Assembly: GCF_004770155.1 (NCBI RefSeq)
Contig: NZ_RQFA01000010.1
Span: 124,001 to 188,000, forward strand
Origin: Leptospira gomenensis
GTDB lineage: Bacteria; Spirochaetota; Leptospiria; Leptospirales; Leptospiraceae
DNA: 64,000 bases
Reading direction: 5' to 3'
A program made the translations under genes and the position numbers. The notes under the pieces were generated by a model. It did not search any database, was not told the DNA's origin, and saw only the letters and a list, made by a program, of their open reading frames with translations. Of this stretch, positions 33,620 to 42,800 are shown one piece after another. Position 1 is the stretch's first letter. Each line of letters starts with the position of its first letter.

Positions 33620-34252
33620 CTACTTCTTTCGCCAAAGGAGGATCGTTAAAATCAGATTGAGGATCGATACGCCGGCAAGAAGCGAGAGGGCCGTACGATA
33701 CATCCCTTCTTTTGAGGTTTCGGTTTGGCCTTCTCGGTCGTTTGTTTTCGTTCGTAAAAGAGCGGGTTTAACTTCTTTTTCGGTATCCGAAATCGTCGAA
33801 TGGAACTCCGGATCCGGATATTGGGCTTGATTCGGATCGGGATTGGCCCTTCGGTCGATAGACGGTCGTTTTATTTTTTTCGGTTCGATTTCTTTGTCGA
33901 TGTCGCCCAGTTCGGATTTTAGTTCCTGATTGAACGGCCATTTGTGATACGCCTTTCTAAAGTAGCGTTTCGCTCGTTCGAGGTTTCCTTTTTTCTTTTC
34001 TTCTCTCGCGATCCCGATCCAAGCCCTTGTGAGTAGGAATTCCGCTTTCGGATCAGAGGGTTCAACGTTCAAAAGGGATTCCGCAATTTTTTCCGCTTTC
34101 GCAAATCGACCGACGCTCAAGAATCTTTCTCCACGTTCGTAACCTTCCGCGGAGCCGGTCGTAGGCGGCTCTTCCGGATATACTTCCCCGTTGTTCACAA
34201 CGAATAGTAGGATCGAAACGACGTTTATCAGTACGGGAAGTGCGGTCTTCAT
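33620..34252 (-). CDS. Exported TPR protein with C-terminal membrane anchor
   Basis: 210 residues: a signal-like hydrophobic N-terminus (about 5-22), two or three TPR-like helical pairs (about 38-118, including AKRYFRKAYHKWPFNQELKS), a charged low-complexity linker, and a terminal transmembrane helix (about 187-206) ending in RRKK. It is the last gene of a minus-strand run with the Kelch protein (4 bases apart). It is likely a scaffold in the envelope. Confidence 0.72.
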   Translation of the reverse strand: MKTALPVLINVVSILLFVVNNGEVYPEEPPTTGSAEGYERGERFLSVGRFAKAEKIAESLLNVEPSDPKAEFLLTRAWIGIAREEKKKGNLERAKRYFRKAYHKWPFNQELKSELGDIDKEIEPKKIKRPSIDRRANPDPNQAQYPDPEFHSTISDTEKEVKPALLRTKTNDREGQTETSKEGMYRTALSLLAGVSILNLILTILLWRKK

Positions 34253-34256
34253 TCGT

Positions 34257-35687
34257 TTACCGATCGATCCGAACGACTTTGTGTGCGTAACGAGGAACGG
34301 GCATTTTTTGTGATTCCGGATTCCAAGCTCCTGCGATCGGATTTTGCAGATTGATCGAGTAGACGACGTCGCTCGGAACGTTGAGCGAGGACGCCCCGCC
34401 CATCACATAGAGTTTTCTTGTTTCATACGAAGCCTGTGCTCCGGGATAATAAAGCGACGCGGGTAAGACAGGTCCGCCGACAAACCCGGCTGTTCCGATT
34501 TGATAAAAATCGGTTCGATTGGAAGGAACGAGGAACGCCGCGGGCTGTGTCGTTGCGGTTCCCGTCGATCCTCCCAATACGGTAAACCATTCCGGATCCG
34601 TCGGATACGCATCCGTCGGTTTCGGTCGGATACATACTCCCGCGGCCCCGTGTCTTCCGGGATTGATCGCAGGTTCGCCCGCACTCGTCGTAGAGTTTAC
34701 CGAAGGAACATACGCGTCGGACGTGGATTGTGGAGTTCCGTCCAAGTAAAATCTTCCTCCGGAAATCAGGATGGAACCTCCCAATCCGCAACCCGTCATG
34801 TCCACGCGCGCGAATACGGGAGTAGGGCTCGTATAGTTGTTCCAAACTCCCGACTCGGGCACCATTCCCACTACTGAATTTAGAACCGTCCCCGTGGTCA
34901 TATCGGTCGTGGTCGTTCCCGAGACGATATAGATCGCGTCTTCTATGGAAGCTACGACTCCGCCTTGGTTGGCTACGGGCAGGCCCGCGAATTCGATCCA
35001 TACATCGGCGTATGGATCGTATACTTCCACCTTGCGCGACGCAACCCAAGCGGCTCCTTGTCTTTCCAAACCTCCGATGATATAAATTTTTTCCTTGTGC
35101 GATACCACGTTCGCATAGGCTCTCGGTGTCGGTTGCGTCGTTACGGACGGATACCAAGTAGACGTCACCGGATCGTATAAATCGATTTGTGGTACCGGAT
35201 GCGAATCGGTTCCGATTCCTCCGATTAGCCAAAGCCCCCGCGTCCGATTCGGAAAATCGCTTACCCACGTTTTAAATGCCAGAGGAATTCCCTCCAAGGA
35301 TTCGATTTGATCCGTACAGAACACGGAGGCGACGTAGTCGGTGTCGGATTGCAAATTCCGTAAGGTCATCGTATGAATTTTAGAATCTTGTAAACTGAAT
35401 GCCGCCGCTTCGATTCCCGCTTTTCCGTAGAGGACCGCTCCGGGTCGGGAGGAAGTACATTCCCAGGTAAGCGTCGCGGTTCCGGAGCTTAGTGCCGATA
35501 CGTAGGCGAGTTTTATTTTGGCGGTTTCGGCGTCCCTTCCTTGCGTCAACGGGGATCCGTTGCAGTATGAAAATAATAATAATATAATATACAATATTAT
35601 ATTATATAAATTTAGATTCGTATTTTTTAGGACCGGGTCGGGTTTCGGCGATTCGATCGTCCGAGCCTTGAATTCGTCGTCGTTCAT
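34257..35687 (-). CDS. Kelch-repeat putative lipoprotein
   Basis: 476 residues. An N-terminal polar leader is followed by a hydrophobic stretch ending in a Cys (LLLFSYC, about residue 43) that may be lipidated. A fibronectin-type region (about 60-140) follows. Kelch-type blades come next, recognisable by repeated GG pairs with spaced Tyr and Trp (LWLIGGIG, IYIIGGLE, LYVMGGAS). Six blades would close a beta-propeller. It starts within the stop of the upstream gene (ATGA). The hydrophobic leader is coded by a very AT-rich stretch. Confidence 0.78.
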   Translation of the reverse strand: MNDDEFKARTIESPKPDPVLKNTNLNLYNIILYIILLLFSYCNGSPLTQGRDAETAKIKLAYVSALSSGTATLTWECTSSRPGAVLYGKAGIEAAAFSLQDSKIHTMTLRNLQSDTDYVASVFCTDQIESLEGIPLAFKTWVSDFPNRTRGLWLIGGIGTDSHPVPQIDLYDPVTSTWYPSVTTQPTPRAYANVVSHKEKIYIIGGLERQGAAWVASRKVEVYDPYADVWIEFAGLPVANQGGVVASIEDAIYIVSGTTTTDMTTGTVLNSVVGMVPESGVWNNYTSPTPVFARVDMTGCGLGGSILISGGRFYLDGTPQSTSDAYVPSVNSTTSAGEPAINPGRHGAAGVCIRPKPTDAYPTDPEWFTVLGGSTGTATTQPAAFLVPSNRTDFYQIGTAGFVGGPVLPASLYYPGAQASYETRKLYVMGGASSLNVPSDVVYSINLQNPIAGAWNPESQKMPVPRYAHKVVRIDR

Positions 35688-36589
35688 AATAATATCCCCC
35701 AGGAAATCCTGATTCCGCTTCTACATAAGGAGGTTTCGGTTTCGAACGTACACTGGGAACGAACTCCGGCCCTCATTCGAGTTCCTTCCGTTACGTTCCA
35801 GGACCAGCCGATTTCCCCCATGAATTCGGGATCCATTCCTCCGGTTTGATTCGTTTCCCCTTTCCAGCGAACGGATGTGATGCCTCCTCCTAGGAGGAAA
35901 TACGGGGAATTTTTTCCCCATTGTTTTCCCAGATAGACGGTTTGATTCCATAGGTAGAGATTTCCGTTCGTTCCGGGTGATGCCGATCCTTCCGATACGA
36001 TTCCGATAAACCAATATGAGGTATTCGTTATATTCTTTTCCAAGAACAATCCTCCTCCGTACGTCACGGGATGGGATCGACTCCAGATTCCCAGATTTGC
36101 GGCTCCGATTATACTTCCTCCTACGTATATTTGTCCGCTTCCGAACGGATCGATTCTATATTTCTCGGGTACTTCGGGATTTTGTTCTTCGATTTTGTCC
36201 GTTTCGAAAATTTGAAATTTGGTTTTGTCGAGTTCCAGGAATCCCAAGTCGGTTTTGACTACGATTCTTTTTCCTTTTTCGACCACGATGCCGCGTATCA
36301 CGCTTCCGTCCGTTAGACGAAATTCCCGGTATTTGTAGGAAACGTCGGCCCCTCTTTTGGTCGGATCGATCCTTTGGATTTCCTCGTTGGGTATTTGATA
36401 GAGTTTCGATTTCCAACGGAATTTTACGGCGTCGGTTCCTTCTTCTACGTTTTCGGAGAAATAGGATTCTCCGTTTTTTAATAGTATTTCCGTTCCGAAA
36501 AGCGAAGGAGTCGTTACGACGAAGAGGTATAATATCGGAATTGTTTTTTTCACTGAGCTTGCGTTTCCTATCGGGCTTCTTTTCACCAA
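35684..36589 (-). CDS. Exported protein, possible outer-membrane beta-barrel
   Basis: About 301 residues from a TTG at 36589; a GTG one codon later or the codons near 36550 are alternative starts. A signal peptide (ending about LFGTE) is followed by a domain of short beta hairpins (ILLKNGESYF, FRLTDGSVIRGIVVEKG) resembling those in several Leptospira exported proteins. The last 150 residues alternate hydrophobic and polar positions, rich in Gly, Tyr and Trp, and could be an eight-stranded barrel. No family is named with confidence. Confidence 0.65.
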   Translation of the reverse strand: MVKRSPIGNASSVKKTIPILYLFVVTTPSLFGTEILLKNGESYFSENVEEGTDAVKFRWKSKLYQIPNEEIQRIDPTKRGADVSYKYREFRLTDGSVIRGIVVEKGKRIVVKTDLGFLELDKTKFQIFETDKIEEQNPEVPEKYRIDPFGSGQIYVGGSIIGAANLGIWSRSHPVTYGGGLFLEKNITNTSYWFIGIVSEGSASPGTNGNLYLWNQTVYLGKQWGKNSPYFLLGGGITSVRWKGETNQTGGMDPEFMGEIGWSWNVTEGTRMRAGVRSQCTFETETSLCRSGIRISWGILL

Positions 36590-36856
36590 TCGGTCGAGTG
36601 CCGGATTTGTAAACGAGAAACGCGTTTTTCGGATCCATGTAAGATCGTTCGATACTGTTTGTTTATAAAAAGAACAATGGGATTTCGTTTTGTTTCCTTT
36701 TCTTATACAATAAGATTATAATTTAAAATTTTTTTTATATATAGAATTCTAAATTTTTCTTTTCTATTTTCGTTGGTTTCTCTATATGTTCGTTCTCATT
36801 CCATTTTTTCGGGAAACGTCTCCGGCTTTTTTATCCGATTCGTTTCGGGGACAAAC

Positions 36857-39800
36857 ATGACGCGGCGTTCATTTCATTTTTTTTTGCTTTCGGGTTTCTG
36901 TTTCGTTTTTATTTCCTGGAATCCTTTGACTCCGATCAAAAACTTTTTGTTTCGTTCCCTTCCGCTTGTTGAATCTTCCATTCCTCAGACGCTTCCTAAG
37001 CCGAACGTGGATTCTTCGGGTAAGGTTTCGTTTTCGATTCCGATTTCCGTTCCTCCGGGCGCGGGTGATGTGGTTCCGAATCTTTCCTTGTCGTATCATT
37101 CGTCGCAAGGGAATTCGTTTTTGGGTAAGGGGTTTTCGCTCGGCGGTATTCCTTCGATTCGTTTGAATTCGGCTTTCGGTTTTTTGGGCAACACGGATCG
37201 GTTTGTGTCCGATTTGGGCGGAGAACTTTTACCTTTGTCCGGTGGGAATTTCGCTTTTAAGTCGGATTCTTCCCTGCGGGTTCGTAAGGTTGCGGACGGT
37301 TCTTGGACGATCGAGGATAAAAACGGGGTGCAGTTTCGTTTCGGAACGAGCAGCAATTCCAAGTTATTCGCTTCGGCTCCGGATGCGGCGGTCGTTACCA
37401 CGTGGGGTTTGAGTCAGGTTCGAGACAGGTTCGGTAACGGGTACGACGTCGTTTACGATGCGACCGGTCTTTCTTTCGGTGTTCTTTTGCCTTCTTCGAT
37501 TTCGTACGCGAGAGGGAATGCGCGCATCGCTTTTTCGTATTCGTCGCAATACGCCGGTTATATTTCTCTTTTTTTCCAATCCGCTTCCAAATCGACGTTC
37601 AACCGTTTTTTGTCGGGAATCGACGTGTTCGCTTTGGACGCGGACGGTTCGGAGGTTTTAACGGATGAATATTCGTTTTCTTTTGTGCGTGATAACGGTT
37701 CGTTTTTGCTCAGTCGTTTGGATCGGGATCATTACGATCCGATCTCCTTCGATTACACGGCGAATTCGAACGGCGTTTTGGCCTCCGCTTCTATGATTCG
37801 TTCCGCTACGGACGTGTTCGCTCTGACGTTTCGCTCGATTCAGGAAGGTTTGCAAGGAGCGTATGACGCGGGTGTTCTGGCTTGCGCCTGCACCGCCGAT
37901 GCGGGTTGTATGGCGACGGTCGGTCCGTCGGCGATCGCTTTGTGTAATTCTTCTATCGAGAACGTTTGGGACACCCACGTGAACGGTGTGGAAACTTCCT
38001 TTGCGGGTGCGTTGGATTTAAACGGTGACGGCATCGTCGAATACGTTCGTATTTTGGGTTCGAAAGACGATCAAAGATTTTACGTCACGAATTTAAAAAA
38101 CGCGGCGAATGCTTCTTCTTCTTCGATTCCTTCTTCTTCGGTCGCGGTCGGTCCGGTTTTGAATCTTACCACTCAAGGTAGAATTTTTCCGGGCGACTTT
38201 AACGGGGACGGAGCCGCCGATTTTTTGTATTTCGAAAAACCGGGTAATCCTCTGCGCGTTTTGTGGGGCCCGAATTTGAATTCCACGTTTGTGAACGGCG
38301 TTAACGGTGTCGTTTCGAATAACGCGGATCGCAGAGGCAGACATTTTGTCGCGGACATGAACGGGGACGGTAGAAGCGATTTCATCCAGGCCGATGCTGC
38401 TTTGGGTTTGGACGTTTACTTGTCCACGGGTTCCAATTTCGTTTATTCGCAAAAACTTTTATTCAGCGATTTCGGTTTGGAGTTTCAGTTGTTTGCCGAT
38501 TTGGATCGGAACGGTGTTCCCGATTTTATCCGCATCGACGGGCTGCCCGGTTCGAGACGTTTGATCGTTACGTTTTTGAAAGTCAATCCTTCCACGCAGT
38601 TGGTTTCGGAATCGGGTGAAGACGTTTACGTTTACGAACATTCCGGCGTTTTGATCGGCAATAGTTTCGGTTCGAGCGGGAATCAGTTTTTGAGCGATTT
38701 GAACGGTGACGGTTACTTGGATTTTTCGACGATCAGTAATTCCGGTACTCCGTTCACCGGTTCGTATTTTCATTCATTCTTTTTCAACGGTAAAAATTTT
38801 GTCGCGGGGAATTCGAACGTTTCGATCGGAGACGTCGTTCCTCAGGAAGAAGCCGCGTTTCCGTTTCTTCCCGGTTCCTACGGTTATGCGGATTACGATA
38901 TCAATCAAGACGGTCGTATGGATCGTGTTTCCCGTTTTAACGAAGTGGGTTATCTCGTGGAACTGAAAGAAGCGGACGGTAGTTTTTCCGCTCCTATTTC
39001 GGTTTATCCCGATTTCGATACTTTGATCGATTTGAACGAAGACGGAGTCGCCGACAAAATCAGGGTTGGTACGTTTTTATTTATCGTTCAGATTCAGGTC
39101 CGTTTCGGTCCGGATGATTCGTTGATTTGGACGGATATGGATAACAATCGTATGACCATTCCTCCACCTTGGCCTTGGGAAGTGACGGCTCTTTCGGAAA
39201 AGGCGTATCGCAATTGGAAGAATAAAAAGGATTTTGTGGATTTGAACGGTGACGGTAGGCCGGACTTTGTTTATTTTCAAGACAACTCGGTCCGCGTTCT
39301 TTTTTCCAAGTTGGATGCGAACGGTAGGCCTTTCTTTTCTTCGAGTCCGGATCGTGTTTGGCCTTCCAACGGTTTTTTACAAGCGGCTGATTTGAACGGC
39401 GACGGTAGACCCGAATTGATCGGCGTTCATTCTTCTCCGCAGAGTTATTCCGGTTCGGTTCCTAGTCCGGTTCCGGGTGTTTTTTCCAAACTGATCCGTC
39501 AGGTTCCGTATGCGAGCGCTTCGACCTTGGAAATTTTACGTTTTGACGAAAGTATTCCCCAAGGTTTGGTGGCCGCCATTCATCAAGGTTCTAGTTCGAG
39601 TCGTTTTCAATCGATCCGTTTCGAGTATGAATCCAAACTTTCGAATTTAAATTCGCAACCGGCCGCTCAAAGGATCAAATCGTCGGCGGTTTCCCCGGCG
39701 GTCGCGAACGTGTTTCCGTTTTTGGCTCCGGACTTTGTAGTTAAATCGATCGGGGTTTCCGGTTTTGCCGCCGGGGTGGAGTTTCCTCTTTCCAATACTT

Positions 39801-42800
39801 CGTATTCGTTTTCCACTCCTAGATATGTCCGAGGCGGTTACAAAAAATCGGCGATGCTCGGTTTTGAATCGATGAGAGCTTACGATTCGATGACGGATAC
39901 TACGACGGTGCAAGAGTTCGGTTCCGCCGATCCGGATTTGGCGGGTTCCGCGACTTCGACGCTTGTGAGTAAGTCGGGAGTTCCGATTCATCTTACGACT
40001 CAAAATTTTTTGAAATCCACTTTGGCTTCTGGTTCGGTTTGGGTGAGACTGGGTTCGAGCGTGGAAACTTTTTATCGTTCCGGTTCCGCGTTTCAATCGG
40101 TTTCCTCTATTTTTTCGTATGACGCGAATCGGAATCCTACGGGCAAGTCAACTTCGATCGGTGGTTCCACGGTTGTCGATTGGACTTCGTTTCAAGAGGA
40201 CGATCCGTTTCTTTTTAAACCGAAAACGGTTTTGAGAACTAGGGACGGGGTCGTTACTTCGAGAAAGGAATTCGATTTTAACGGGGATTCGGTTTCTAAG
40301 GTCCGGGAAAAGTTGGACGCTACCTCGGGCGTTTTTTCGGAGTCGGAGTTTCTTTTGTATGACTCGTTCGGTAATCCTACGATGGTGAAGGATATTCAAG
40401 GGAATGTGACTACGATCGAATACGATCCGGTCGTGCACAAGTTTCCGATTCGATCCGTGAATTCCTTGGGTCACGTGACCGAAAAAAAATTCGACCTGGC
40501 CCGCGGGTTGGAGATTGAAAGTAAGGATGTCAACGGTAATATTACGTTTACTAAATATGATTCGTTCGGTAGGGTAATTGCGGTGAGACTTCCCGGCGCG
40601 GATGATTGGAACAAGACGATCGAATATTTTAACACGGGTAGTTTGGTCGATGCGAGGGTGAAGACGTTTTTCGATGCGGATGATAATTCGTCCTCCTGGT
40701 CGGAGGAAATTTTGAACTTGAAGGACGGTTTGACTACGAAAAGGGGTTCGCTTTCGGGCGGTGTCGTTTTGTCCGAATCGACTTACAAGGATAAGGCGGG
40801 CAAGGTTTTACGGAAGATCGCCCCGCATATCGAGGGTGGGGAAGTTTTAGAAGAAACCACTTTTACCTACGACGATAATCAGGATTTAATTTTAGAATCT
40901 TCGAATACGGGGATCGAGTCGAGTTACGTTTACGGTGCGAATTCGACGACAAAGGTCACGAAGTCGGGTTCGACGACGATCGCGACGCTTGTGGAGCTTA
41001 AAAATTCACTCGGCCAGACGATTTCTAAAACGATGAACGGTAAAACGACACAATACGAATACGACGATTACGGGAACGTTTCGAAGGTGATCGATTTTGA
41101 AAACGGGACGACCCATATCAGTTCCAATTTGGCCGGCAAACAGACCGGCGTTTCGAATCCGAATACGGGCACGATCGCCTATTCTTATGACGCTTCCGGT
41201 AGGTTGGTTCGGGAATCGTATGCGAACGGTTCGAGGGTGGATTTTGTCTACGACGTTTTGGGCAGGATGACTACCAAAACCGCTACGAAATCGGACGGTA
41301 GTTTTCATATTCAATCTTTTGAATATGACGGATCCGTTTATCCGAACGGTAAGGGCCGGCTTACTAAGGTGACGGACGAGCTGGGAACCACCGAGTTCGG
41401 TTACGACGAGAGGGGAAATCAGACGATCCTCAAAAAAACTTTGATCCAGGACGAGGGTTTGGTTTTGATCGTGGAGAAAAAATTCAACCTTTTGAACAAG
41501 TTGACGGAGATCACGTATCCGGAAGGGACGAAGGTTCATAATCATTATTCGGAAAGCGGCTATTTGGCGGGAGTTTCTTTGACTCCGAACGACGGAAGCA
41601 GCAGCGACCACGGGCTTGTTCAATACCGAGGGCCGATCGTGGAAGGTGGACGGGTGAAGGTTCTCCGAGAACTTGGGAACGGAGTTTGGACGGATATTTA
41701 TATAGACAAGATTTCGAAACGTCCTCTTCAGACAGTCACGAAAAAGACGGATCAAGTATATGAGAATATTACGTATTTGTATGATTTGAAGGGTAATATT
41801 TCGAACCTTACGGACGAACTGACTTCCGCTCGGTCGCAAAGTTTTACATACGACGATTTGAATCGACTTGTGACCGCGACGGGTAAGTACGGAACGGAAA
41901 CGTATGTTTACAGCGATTCTGGTAGATTGATTCAGAAAGGAGACAAAACGTTTACGTACGGAGACAGCGGCCATCGCAATGCAGTAACCCACGTGTCCAG
42001 CCCGGGTTATGTAGGAGACTATGCGTATGACGCCTCTGGTAATATGATTTCACGAAACGGAAGCGTGCTTGTGTATGATGGATTTCAGAAGTTGAAACAG
42101 ATGGTAACAACGGAGCAGGGCACGATCGACTACGGCTATGATTTTACGGGGACACGTATCAAGAAGACGAAGAGCGTGGATGGCTCGAAAGTGATTACAC
42201 TTGGTGGATTGTATGAGATATCGTATCAACCTGGGTTTCCGGTTCAACATACCCTTTCCTTTTATGGAGCAGGGGGAGAGAGATTGGGTCAGTGGTCGAG
42301 CACGACTGCTGTATTGCGGAGTGAAGTAAGTAACACAGGATCGATTTGGAGAATCCGGGATTGGAACTCTAAGAATTTCCAAAACTGGAAGACATCGTTG
42401 TATGGTGCAAGCAACGGAATGTATTACAAAACGATTCACAAGGCGTTGGAGATCCGAACGTATCTTCGCTCGGAACCGATGTCGATATTGTATTTAGTTT
42501 CCATTTTACTTTTATTAGGAATTTGTTTAGCGTTTTTACAAAAAGGAACGTTGACAAAAGCGATTCAAACACAACTGTTCACACCGTTGACTTTAACCGC
42601 GATGCTTACGTTAGTAACGAATTGCAATGGCTTTTTACCGAATGAAGACGGAGAGGCACCTTGGGCGATGGCGCCACTTCTGATTCCCCCGGGGACACCG
42701 AGTGTGATCGGAACACCGGCAAGTCCGGGAAGCGGAGTGCCGACACCCGGAACACCGATCACGGGATTTCTCTTTTTCATCAATGATCATCTTGGATCTG

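Noticed and set aside
35579..35605. 11-bp AT inverted repeat (ATAATATAATA and complement) inside the Kelch gene
   Set aside because: It codes for the repeated hydrophobic codons of the signal segment, so low-complexity coding explains the symmetry.
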